Shown here one piece after another: positions 17,053 through 24,095 of a stretch of DNA of 64,000 nucleotides. The number at the start of each line of letters is the position of its first letter. Positions within the stretch are counted from its first letter, which is position 1. This DNA is from Thioalkalivibrio sp. ALE31 (GTDB taxonomy: Bacteria; Pseudomonadota; Gammaproteobacteria; Ectothiorhodospirales; Ectothiorhodospiraceae). The translations under genes were made by a program, and so were the position numbers. The DNA lies in contig NZ_KB905026.1 of the NCBI RefSeq assembly GCF_000377405.1, forward strand, positions 1-64,000, in the 5' to 3' direction. The notes below the pieces were generated by a model. That model saw only the letters and a list, made by a program, of their open reading frames with translations, was not told where the DNA came from and made no database searches.

Positions 17053-17086
17053 ATGAGAATCATACGCACTTGCGGTGCATTGTCAA
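17051..17086 (-). promoter_or_regulatory. sigma70 promoter overlapped by a Fur box
   Basis: On the minus strand TTGACA (17086-17081) and TATGAT (17064-17059) are separated by 16 bases. The plus-strand sequence AATGAGAATCATACGCACT (17052-17070) overlaps the -10 and resembles a Fur box: the left half is canonical and 6 of 9 positions are symmetric. Confidence 0.7.
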
Positions 17087-17134
17087 GCGGACTGAGGCCT
17101 GCTCGGGCCCAGGGGGGCGATGGCGTAGCCCGTG

Positions 17135-18013
17135 CTACGGCCCGGACGGCACTGACTGAGAGGTGCCTGCCGCGTCGGGCAGGCTGCGATGCCGGTCGGC
17201 CATCGGCTCGGCCGTGATCAGGTAATCCGCCCCGTGCCGCAGGCCCTCCTTGCTTCGGGCCAGCGGCAGGGCGGTTTCCCGCAGCGCCTCGATCTTCTGG
17301 TGCATGGCCTTTGCCAGGCCATCGTCATTGAAGTGCGACAGCTGGCGCAGGCACAGGTCGAGCTGGCCGTTGACGAAGCGCTCGCGGTAGTGAATCGGGA
17401 AATAGCGGACATCCAGAACCCGGAAGCCGGCGATTCCGAGATGGCGCATGACCCAGGACGAAGGGTATTCGCGATAGGGGCGGTTCCCCGCGAGCAGCAG
17501 GCAGGCATCCCGCAGGCGACCGATTTCGCGCACGATGCGGTCAGACTCGGTCTTGGGTTCGGTCAGTACATAGGGTTCCACGCCGACGAGATACAGCCGC
17601 TCGCCCACATGAGGCCGTAGTCGATGCAGCGCGCGGTCCTGCCAGTAGGGCGAGAAGCCCTCGATTGCTCCGATGAAGTAGTCGAGCAGGACGGTGTCGA
17701 AGCGCTCGCCGAACAGCAGCTGGTCCGACATCCAGTTGCCGACGAGGATGCGATCTTCGCGTCGTCGGTCTTTTCCTGCCGCCTTCTTCACCGTGTTCGC
17801 CATCTCCTGCGAGGCCGTGACGGCGGTCCAGCGCTCGGTCTCCAGCGCACAGATCCACTCGATGGATGCGCGTCCGGTTCCGGCATCGAGCACACTTCCC
17901 CAGGGTCGGTCGCCCTGCAGCTTCTCGATCGCCTGGAAGATCGGCGAGTGGGTGCCCTGGCGCTTCGGCCCGCCGGATGGGGTTGCACCATGGGGGGTTG
18001 GCTTCGGGGGCAT
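17135..18013 (-). CDS. SAM-dependent methyltransferase in the znu operon
   Basis: A 292-aa class I methyltransferase-like protein. SAM motif I is VLDAGTGRASIEW, near residue 36, followed by TAVTASQEMANTVKKA and a post-motif acidic strand FDTVLLDYFIGAIEGF. It resembles the spermidine-synthase-like fold, but I cannot assign a substrate. The C-terminal half (RYFPIHYRERFVNGQLDLCL, FNDDGLAKAMHQKIE) is unfamiliar. ATG 18013 is preceded by GGAG and lies 31 bases after the znuB stop, so it appears to be the last gene of the Zur-controlled operon. Confidence 0.75.
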   Translation of the reverse strand: MPPKPTPHGATPSGGPKRQGTHSPIFQAIEKLQGDRPWGSVLDAGTGRASIEWICALETERWTAVTASQEMANTVKKAAGKDRRREDRILVGNWMSDQLLFGERFDTVLLDYFIGAIEGFSPYWQDRALHRLRPHVGERLYLVGVEPYVLTEPKTESDRIVREIGRLRDACLLLAGNRPYREYPSSWVMRHLGIAGFRVLDVRYFPIHYRERFVNGQLDLCLRQLSHFNDDGLAKAMHQKIEALRETALPLARSKEGLRHGADYLITAEPMADRHRSLPDAAGTSQSVPSGP

Positions 18014-18044
18014 GATTCTGCTCCGCGGTGACTTCTCGATCGGT

Positions 18045-18818
18045 TCAGGGACGTGACATTGCGAGCAGTCGGGCCGCCAGGGCGAGGCCGACATTGACCA
18101 GGACGAGTACTGGCGCAAACGGCTGATCCAGCGGCAGGCTGACGCTCCAGGCGATCAGGAAGCCCGCGAGGGCCAGGGCCTGGGCCCACAGGAATAATCC
18201 GCGCAGATTGCGTGCGAGATAGGCGGCGCCCCAGGCGGGCAGGAGCAGCGTGGCGAGGGCAGCGGGCAGGCCCAGCACCATGCTGCCCAGCACCACTGCG
18301 GCCACCAACCAGGCGATCTCCGTGAGGCGCAGCCACGTGCGCGGGCTGCGCGTGCCGGGGACGTCGGGGGCGAGCTGTGCGTGTCGCCAGACGTGGTACA
18401 GCCCGGGCGCGAACACGAGGCTGGCCAACCCGAGCGCGACCACTGCCCATAGTTCGCGCGGTCCGGCGAAGTACAGCTGGCCCTCGGCCCAGGCGGCCGC
18501 GGCGAGGCTGGCCTGCGCGAAATTGGCGGCCAGCAATGTCACTGCCGCCAGTCCGGCCAGAAAAACGGCCAGCGGCAGGCGCTCGCGGTCAGAGCTGCGT
18601 TGCAGCAGGGCCATGACTCCGGCCCCGAGTGCCAGGGCTACAGGCAGCACCGGCCAGTGGACGACCGACGCCAGGACGCCCCCGACGGCGGCCCACTGTC
18701 CGAGTGCCAGCGCCTGCCAGACCGACCCGCGCAGGAACAGGCCGGCCCCGGCCAGGGCCAGCACGCCCGTGATCAGCAGCCCGGAGACAAACGGTTCGAA
18801 CAACAGGTCACCGAGCAT
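18045..18818 (-). CDS. znuB: zinc ABC transporter permease ZnuB
   Basis: Inner-membrane permease of the ABC-3 metal transporter family, 257 aa, with about seven to eight hydrophobic helices. The N-terminus LLFEPFVSGLLITGVLALAG and the central TEIAWLVAAVVLGSMVLGLP fit the family. It pairs with ZnuC, whose gene it overlaps by 11 bases. It is somewhat short and Ala/Leu-rich. Metal choice (Zn) is inferred from the Zur-controlled surroundings. Confidence 0.88.
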   Translation of the reverse strand: MLGDLLFEPFVSGLLITGVLALAGAGLFLRGSVWQALALGQWAAVGGVLASVVHWPVLPVALALGAGVMALLQRSSDRERLPLAVFLAGLAAVTLLAANFAQASLAAAAWAEGQLYFAGPRELWAVVALGLASLVFAPGLYHVWRHAQLAPDVPGTRSPRTWLRLTEIAWLVAAVVLGSMVLGLPAALATLLLPAWGAAYLARNLRGLFLWAQALALAGFLIAWSVSLPLDQPFAPVLVLVNVGLALAARLLAMSRP

Positions 18819-19407
18819 CGAGGTAGTCCGTCAATGGATGGTTCTCGACCCCGACGGCCTGCAGGAACTCGTCGTCGTGGCTGGTCATCACCAGTGTCGT
18901 AGCAGCCGGGAGGGAGGTAATCAGGTCGACCGCATCGCCGCGCACCTCGGCGTCGAGGTGGTTGGCGGGCTCGTCCAGAAGGACCAGGCGTTCCCCCGGT
19001 GGCCGGTGGGCGCTGCTGTGCAGGGCCGCGGCCAGGCGCAGCAACTGCCACTGGCCGCCACTCAGGCGGTCGAGGCGACGATCCAGCAAGGCCTGCACCC
19101 GGGGTTGATCGGGCGGGGTGGCGCCCATCGCCCTGAACCAGTCGTGACCGCACAAGGGCCAGGGGTCCCGCCGGGGGTGGTCCTGCGCCAGCAGGCTGAC
19201 ACGCGTCGCGGGGCCAAGCCGCAGGGTGCCTGAGTGGACCCGAGCCTGGCCGGTTACGGCCTTCAGCAGCAGCGACTTGCCGATGCCATTGGGGCCGGTC
19301 AGGGCCCATCGGGTCCCCGTGGGTACGTCGAGGGACAGCGGGCCCAGCACCGGACGATCAAAGCCGAGGTGCGCGGCCTCTGCGTGCAGCGCGGTTTGAG
19401 GGGGCAT
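18808..19407 (-). CDS. znuC: zinc ABC transporter ATPase ZnuC
   Basis: The 199-aa nucleotide-binding subunit that powers zinc import. Walker A GPNGIGKS, Q-loop LLAQDHPRRD, signature LSGGQWQLLRL, Walker B VLLDEPANHLD and the H-loop TSHDDEF are all present. It is shorter than typical ZnuC (about 250 aa) and lacks the usual C-terminal His-rich tail. It is separated from znuA by 91 bases containing a perfect hairpin, and overlaps znuB. Confidence 0.9.
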   Translation of the reverse strand: MPPQTALHAEAAHLGFDRPVLGPLSLDVPTGTRWALTGPNGIGKSLLLKAVTGQARVHSGTLRLGPATRVSLLAQDHPRRDPWPLCGHDWFRAMGATPPDQPRVQALLDRRLDRLSGGQWQLLRLAAALHSSAHRPPGERLVLLDEPANHLDAEVRGDAVDLITSLPAATTLVMTSHDDEFLQAVGVENHPLTDYLDAR

Positions 19408-19441
19408 GCGGACTCGAAATCGTTGGAGGGGCCTGAATGAT

Positions 19442-19473
19442 ATCGGGCCCGGAAAGCATTTTCCGGGCCCGAT
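19442..19473. terminator. perfect intercistronic hairpin between znuA and znuC
   Basis: ATCGGGCCCGGAAA (19442-19455) and TTTCCGGGCCCGAT (19460-19473) form a perfect 14-bp stem with a 4-base loop. There is no T-run after it in the direction of transcription. It may act as an attenuator or mRNA stabiliser that gives more binding protein than transporter, as in other ABC operons. That role is inferred. Confidence 0.6.
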
Positions 19474-19498
19474 CGTGAGGAAGATGTTTCGCCCCGGG

Positions 19499-20425
19499 TT
19501 AGCGTTGGGGCAGCGTTTGCGCCCAGGTGGTCATCAGGTCCAGGTACCCATCCAGGCTGGAGTCGGCCGGCGGATCCAGAGGGACCGCATGGCTCGGCCA
19601 GCCCAGGTTGCGTTCGAGGAATTCGGCGCCGCGAGGCGGCTGGAACTCGGCGTACAGGACAGTGCCCTCGGTGCCTTCGAGATCATCCACGAGGCTGCGC
19701 AGATGGCGCGCGGTGGGCGGGATCCCCGGCGCCGGTTCCAGATAGCCGACGATCTCGACCGGCAGCCACTCTTCCAGATAGTCGAGGTCCTCGTGGTAGA
19801 CCACGATGCGCTGCTCCGGCACGACCTGCTCGGCCAGCGTCTCGGCGTGTGTACGCAGGCGGTCGGCGGTGCGTTCCGCTCGCTCCATGAAGCTGTCGGC
19901 ATGGTCCGGACGCAGTTCGCCCATGCGCTGGCCCAGTGCGAGGGCGAGTTCGGCCATGCGCCGCGGGTCGGCGTTGAAGTGCGGGTTCCCCTCTTCATGC
20001 ACGTGCCCCATGTTCGGGCCATCCATGGTGATGGAGCGGCGCAGCTCGATCATGTCCGCAGCGCGGAAGTGCCCCGGCTGCCCGGAATTGATGGCACGGT
20101 TGCTGGCACCCCGCTGCGCGGCCGGCAGCCAGCCCTCTTCCAGGCCGGCGCCCAGCTCCAGCAGCATGTCGGCCCGGCGCAGGGCGGCCATGAAGCTGGG
20201 GCGGGCATCGAGATAGTGGGCGTCGCGGTCCGGTGGCGCGAGTACGCGGACCTCGGCCTGGTCGCCGCCAATTTCGCGGGCCAGGGCGCCGAGGCTGGAG
20301 GTGGTGGCGACGACGTTAAGACCGGCCGCGGCCTGGGCGGGCGCCAGGACCAGCGCGGTCAGGGTAAGGGCGGCGATGGAAATCAGCCACCGGGTGCTGC
20401 GGGTGCGAGTCTTGCGAAAGAACAT
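19499..20425 (-). CDS. znuA: zinc ABC transporter periplasmic binding protein ZnuA
   Basis: Periplasmic zinc receptor, 308 aa, with a signal peptide (cleavage near residue 34). Probable metal ligands are His70 (RDAHYLDARPS), His149 (EGNPHFNADP), His211 (VVYHEDLDYL) and Glu260 (YAEFQPP), the cluster A-I pattern of three His plus an acid. The usual long His-rich loop is cut to a short GHVHEEGNPH. AAGGAG precedes the ATG. It is 107 bases downstream of the His-rich outer-membrane protein in the same operon. Confidence 0.9.
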   Translation of the reverse strand: MFFRKTRTRSTRWLISIAALTLTALVLAPAQAAAGLNVVATTSSLGALAREIGGDQAEVRVLAPPDRDAHYLDARPSFMAALRRADMLLELGAGLEEGWLPAAQRGASNRAINSGQPGHFRAADMIELRRSITMDGPNMGHVHEEGNPHFNADPRRMAELALALGQRMGELRPDHADSFMERAERTADRLRTHAETLAEQVVPEQRIVVYHEDLDYLEEWLPVEIVGYLEPAPGIPPTARHLRSLVDDLEGTEGTVLYAEFQPPRGAEFLERNLGWPSHAVPLDPPADSSLDGYLDLMTTWAQTLPQR

Positions 20426-20501
20426 GCGGGACTCCTTGGGGGATATGGTGTGCTAGCACGGTACCGATGCCGGCCGGATTGGCCGACACGGGCGGAAGCG
20501 A

Positions 20502-20521
20502 GCGGGCCCGGGCGGGCCCGC
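20502..20521. other. intercistronic hairpin between the outer-membrane gene and znuA
   Basis: GCGGGCCCG and CGGGCCCGC, separated by two bases, form a GC-rich palindrome in the 107-base spacer. It is the second hairpin in this operon, so stepped expression downstream is possible. No T-run follows. Confidence 0.45.
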
Positions 20522-20532
20522 GCGAGTGGGCA

Positions 20533-21834
20533 TCAGAAGCGATGGGCGCCGTGGGCGCCGAGGGCCACGTTCAGCTGCAGCATGAACTCCAGCCCGCGGT
20601 CGCGGTGGCCGTCGTCATCGATGAAGTCATTCTGCGACAGCTGGGCGCGCAGGAACACCGGCTCCACCGGGCGGAAAGTGACCTGGGCGGAGTGGCGATA
20701 GGAGGTACCGAAGGAGTCGCCGTCGCCGCGGCCGACGTCGTTGGTCAGGCCAAGGGCCTCGGCGCGAAGACCGGCCTCCCAGCGCGGGGCAAAGCCGTAG
20801 ACGCCCTGGACGTAGATACCGTCCTGCTTGTTCTTGAAGCTTTGCTCGTTGCGCACGAAACCCACGGGGCCATTGCCGTCTGCCTCGAAGTTCACGTCAC
20901 GGCGGTCGACGTCGATTTCGCGGTAGAAGTACTCGCCCTGCAGCCGCCAGTCGCCATGGCCGTAGGCGCGCCCGGCGCTGTACTTGTAGACGGCATCCAG
21001 GCCGGCGAACCAGGCGCTGCCGTCCCAGTCCTCGAAGCGGGTGGAGTGCTCGTCCGTCACCTGATAGCTGCGGGCGTAGCCACCGGAGACGCCGAACTGC
21101 GCGGCGTGGTCAGGGCCAAGATCCGGGCCGAACTTGGCGAAGGCGGTGACCAGGCGCGGGCCGGAGCGGTCCCGAAGAATGCGTTCCTGACCGTTGAGCG
21201 CCGACTGACTACCCTCGTAGTTGGCGATTCCGCTGGTTTCGCCCTGCAGCAGTTCCACCCCGAGTTGGGTGTAGGCCTCGGTCGGTGCGACCCAGGTGGC
21301 CTGGACGCCGGTTTCCTGGAGGCCGTGGTCGCCGAAGATGTACTCGTTTACCAGCGGACGGTCGACGAAGTCCCAGTCGTGGCCGTGGCGGCTGTTGATG
21401 TACCCGATATCGGACAGGAACTTACCGGCCTTGATCTGGAAGCCGCCGGGCAGGGCGCGGGTAGTCAGGTAGGCCTCTTCGACTTCGATGTCGCTGTCGT
21501 CGAAGCCGAGCATCAGCACGCCGTCGAACAGGTCGCCCAGGTTGGCCTGGAAGACCAGCTCGCTGTGGCCCAGGTTGAATCCGTCGTCGAAGCCATGATC
21601 GTGTCCGTGGTCGTGACCATGGCCGTGGTCGTGGCCATCGTCGAAGCCGGCGGGTTCGTCGATCCCGTGCGAGAGTTCGTTGTAGTAGACGCCTTCCAGG
21701 ATCAGCGAAACGTCCAGACCCCAGGAACGGTCTTCGGACTGGGCGCTCCATTGCGCGGCAGCGGCCCCGGGGGCGGCGAGGGCCAGGGCGGTGAGTCCGG
21801 CAAGGACGGGGCGGGCGTATGGGGCGCGGGACAT
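20533..21834 (-). CDS. His-rich outer-membrane protein of the zinc operon
   Basis: A 433-aa exported protein with a signal peptide (residues 1-27) and a pattern of short amphipathic strands, ending in HRF (a terminal aromatic as in beta-barrels). It is probably an outer-membrane barrel. Residues 65-90 hold a histidine-rich loop of repeated DHGH units, a likely metal-gathering surface. It lacks an obvious TonB box. First in the operon, it has AAGGAG before the ATG and two Zur boxes 66-105 bases upstream. It probably admits zinc at the outer membrane; homologues beside znuABC exist, but the mechanism is not established. Confidence 0.75.
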   Translation of the reverse strand: MSRAPYARPVLAGLTALALAAPGAAAAQWSAQSEDRSWGLDVSLILEGVYYNELSHGIDEPAGFDDGHDHGHGHDHGHDHGFDDGFNLGHSELVFQANLGDLFDGVLMLGFDDSDIEVEEAYLTTRALPGGFQIKAGKFLSDIGYINSRHGHDWDFVDRPLVNEYIFGDHGLQETGVQATWVAPTEAYTQLGVELLQGETSGIANYEGSQSALNGQERILRDRSGPRLVTAFAKFGPDLGPDHAAQFGVSGGYARSYQVTDEHSTRFEDWDGSAWFAGLDAVYKYSAGRAYGHGDWRLQGEYFYREIDVDRRDVNFEADGNGPVGFVRNEQSFKNKQDGIYVQGVYGFAPRWEAGLRAEALGLTNDVGRGDGDSFGTSYRHSAQVTFRPVEPVFLRAQLSQNDFIDDDGHRDRGLEFMLQLNVALGAHGAHRF

Positions 21835-21899
21835 GTCGAGCTCCTTGTTGCACGGCAGACTGCAGCCAGGATCAGTGGGTCCGCCGATGAAGGTGAGTT

Positions 21900-21939
21900 G
21901 TTATAGCGTAACGTCAAGGCATGAACGTTATACAATAAC
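21900..21939 (-). promoter_or_regulatory. two tandem Zur boxes upstream of the zinc-import operon
   Basis: GTTATACAATAAC (21927-21939) matches the Zur core exactly in its GTTAT/ATAAC halves. GTTATAGCGTAAC (21900-21912) is a one-mismatch copy. Their centres are 27 bases apart. They lie upstream of the outer-membrane gene that starts at 21834, and just beyond the end of the glycosylase gene (21969), so they should control only the znu-side operon. Confidence 0.8.
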
Positions 21940-21968
21940 AACCCTGGGTTCAACCCCGTTCCAGCCAG

Positions 21969-22496
21969 TCAGCTTGTGGCGGATCGGTCTCGGGGGAGGC
22001 CCGCGCGGGCGAACGCCGCGCGCCAGGGCTCCAGCTTTTCGGTCAGGCTCAGGCGGGCATTGGCGGGGCTGGTGGAGGGCAGGCGCAGGGCCTCGACGCC
22101 CAGGGCGCGGGTCTCGCGGATGCGCCGCGCGCTCTCGGCGCCGTTGTGGATGATCACGCGCAGGCCCGGGGCCTCGCGGGTCAGGCGGGCCAGATCGTTG
22201 GGGACCGGTTCGCGGATGGCGCTGTCCAGGCTCCCCTCGCGCGAGCAGGCCCCGTAGACGTCCCAGAGGCCCACGCCGTGGTCGAGCAGGCGCTGGATGC
22301 GCTCCGGGTAGTCCAACTCCGGGAAGGGTTCGCCGAGGATCTGCCCGGCAATGGGCCAGAACTGGTTGCGCGGGTGGGCGTAGTAGGCCCGGGCCTCCAG
22401 CGACGCCACGCCGGGAAAGCTACCCAGCACGACCAGTCGGGTATCCGCTCGCAGGATCGGTGGGAACGCTTCAAGGGTGGCTGAGCCAGCGGTCAC
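21969..22496 (-). CDS. uracil/hypoxanthine-DNA glycosylase family protein
   Basis: A DNA repair glycosylase of the UDG superfamily. The motif VVLGSFPGVASLEARAYYAH and the later RLPSTSPANARLS match family 6 (deoxyinosine/hypoxanthine-DNA glycosylase), which lacks the canonical water-activating Asp. I chose GTG 22496 (VTAGSATLEAFPPI), giving 175 aa, the usual size. An upstream GTG at 22574 would add 26 odd residues and overlap zur. It follows zur in the same direction but has no evident link to zinc. Confidence 0.78.
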   Translation of the reverse strand: MTAGSATLEAFPPILRADTRLVVLGSFPGVASLEARAYYAHPRNQFWPIAGQILGEPFPELDYPERIQRLLDHGVGLWDVYGACSREGSLDSAIREPVPNDLARLTREAPGLRVIIHNGAESARRIRETRALGVEALRLPSTSPANARLSLTEKLEPWRAAFARAGLPRDRSATS

Positions 22497-22534
22497 AGGA
22501 AGGTGGAGCAAGCGGGCTGAGAGGGTGGGCGGTG

Positions 22535-23017
22535 TCAGGCGCGGTCCTGCTGACTCCGACGGCAGTCGCCGCACTGGCCGTGCAGTTCCACCATGCGCGA
22601 CTCGATAGCGAAGTCCTGTACCTCGGCCTCCTCTTCCAGTGCGCGGCTGGCCGGTTCCGGGGTGTGGAACTCGGTGATCTGGCCGCAGCCGTCGCAGATC
22701 ATCAGCGCGGACTCGTGGCGCTCGCCCGGATGCGAGCAGGCGACGAATCCGTTCAGGCTCTCGATGCGGTGGATCAGCCCCTGCTCCAGCAGGAAGGCCA
22801 GGGTGCGGTAGACCGTCGGCGGCTTGATGCTGTGATCGTCGGAGGACAGGGCGTGGATCAGGTCGTAGGCCTTGATCACGCCCTCGGTGCGCAGGATCTG
22901 TTCGAGGATGCGCCGGCGCTGCTCGGTCAGGCGCGCACCCTGGCGGGCACAGACGCGTTCGGCGTCGGCAAGGGCCTGTTCGATGTCCGGCGTCTGGGTC
23001 TCGGCGGCGGCAGTCAT
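22535..23017 (-). CDS. zur: Fur-family zinc-responsive repressor Zur
   Basis: A 160-aa Fur-family repressor. The DNA-binding helix region is KPPTVYRTLAFLLEQGLIHRIES. The structural zinc site is Cys108-x-x-Cys111 with Cys149-x-x-Cys152, and the likely sensing site includes His83, Cys94 and His101, the Zur pattern. Its position beside znu genes and three Zur boxes supports Zur rather than Fur or PerR. No Zur box is visible upstream of zur itself, so autoregulation is not indicated. Confidence 0.92.
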   Translation of the reverse strand: MTAAAETQTPDIEQALADAERVCARQGARLTEQRRRILEQILRTEGVIKAYDLIHALSSDDHSIKPPTVYRTLAFLLEQGLIHRIESLNGFVACSHPGERHESALMICDGCGQITEFHTPEPASRALEEEAEVQDFAIESRMVELHGQCGDCRRSQQDRA

Positions 23018-23066
23018 GCGCCTAGCATAGCCCAAACACTCATCGCGTCCGTAACCGCCCCGGCCA

Positions 23067-24095
23067 TCAGGCGGGTTCGGCATCGGTCGCGGGCTCCGGG
23101 TCGGGCTGTTCGGGGCGCGTGGCGTCGGGACGGGCGAAGATCTCAGCGGACCAGCGGGCGCGGTCGGCCGCCGGTTCGGTCTCGCGCGCCACCATGTGCG
23201 CGTCCACGGCGGTGATCCGGTGGTCCAGGCCCTCGCCATTGGCGATCTGGATGGCGAGCCCCGGGCGAGCATTGAGCTCCAGGATCAGCGGTCCGCGGTC
23301 GGCGTCGATGACCACGTCCACTCCCAGGTAGCCGAGCTGGCTCAGCTCGAAGCAGCCCGCGGCGAGCTCCATCAGCTGGCCCCAGTCAGGAATCTGCAGA
23401 CCGACGATGCTCTGCTCGCTGTCAGGGTGTTCGCGGCAGGGCTTGTTGTAGCGCACCCCGCCGATGGTCCGGCCGGAGCCCAGGTCGATGCCCGTGCCGA
23501 CCGCGCCCTGGTGCAGGTTGGCCTTGCCGTCGGAGTCCTGGGTCGGCAGGCGCATCATCGCCATGACCGGGTAGCCGCGATAGACGACCGTGCGGATGTC
23601 CGGCACGCCCCGGTGCGAGACCGCGTCGAACACCGAGGAAAAACGCACCCGCTGTTCGATCATGGCGACGTCCGGGCGCCCGCCCAGGCTGTACATCCCT
23701 GACAGGATGTTGGAGATGTGGTCGTCCAGCTCGCTCAGCTCCATGGCGCGCCCGCCCGCCCGCCGCGGCCGGTCGCCGCGCCAGCCCTCGATCACCAGGA
23801 TGCCGTCGCCCGCGGCGCCATGCGCTGGCTTGATCACGAAGCCGTCTTCGTAGTCCCGCAGCTGGCGGCGCACGTCGCGGATCTGGCGGTGGGTGCGCAC
23901 GACCCCGTAGAGATCGGGCACCGACAGGCCGGCATCCAGCGCCAGTTTCTTGGTCTGCAGCTTGTCATCCACCCGCGGGTAGAAGCGCCGGGAGTTCCAG
24001 GCCGCGATGTAGCGGGCATTGCGGGCGTTCATGCCCACGATGCCCTGTTCCTTCAGCAGCTTCGGTCGCACGAAGCGCGGGAACCAGGCCGGCAT
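23067..24095 (-). CDS. ATP-grasp alpha-L-glutamate ligase-like protein
   Basis: A 342-aa ATP-grasp enzyme. KPAHGAAGDGILVIEG is the ATP-binding loop, and ILELNARPGLAIQIAN near the C-terminus carries the metal ligands (Glu, Asn). MNARNARYIAAWNSRR opens the family. These RimK-like ligases join an amino acid, often glutamate, to a carboxyl group; the substrate here is unknown. The start overlaps the stop of the membrane protein gene by one base (TGATG). It is the third gene of a conserved three-gene operon. Confidence 0.87.
   Translation of the reverse strand: MPAWFPRFVRPKLLKEQGIVGMNARNARYIAAWNSRRFYPRVDDKLQTKKLALDAGLSVPDLYGVVRTHRQIRDVRRQLRDYEDGFVIKPAHGAAGDGILVIEGWRGDRPRRAGGRAMELSELDDHISNILSGMYSLGGRPDVAMIEQRVRFSSVFDAVSHRGVPDIRTVVYRGYPVMAMMRLPTQDSDGKANLHQGAVGTGIDLGSGRTIGGVRYNKPCREHPDSEQSIVGLQIPDWGQLMELAAGCFELSQLGYLGVDVVIDADRGPLILELNARPGLAIQIANGEGLDHRITAVDAHMVARETEPAADRARWSAEIFARPDATRPEQPDPEPATDAEPA

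Noticed and set aside
20426-20532. A separate Zur box directly upstream of znuA
   Set aside because: No GTTAT...ATAAC palindrome is present; only a GTGCTAGCAC palindrome and a GC hairpin. Control is more likely from the boxes at 21900-21939.
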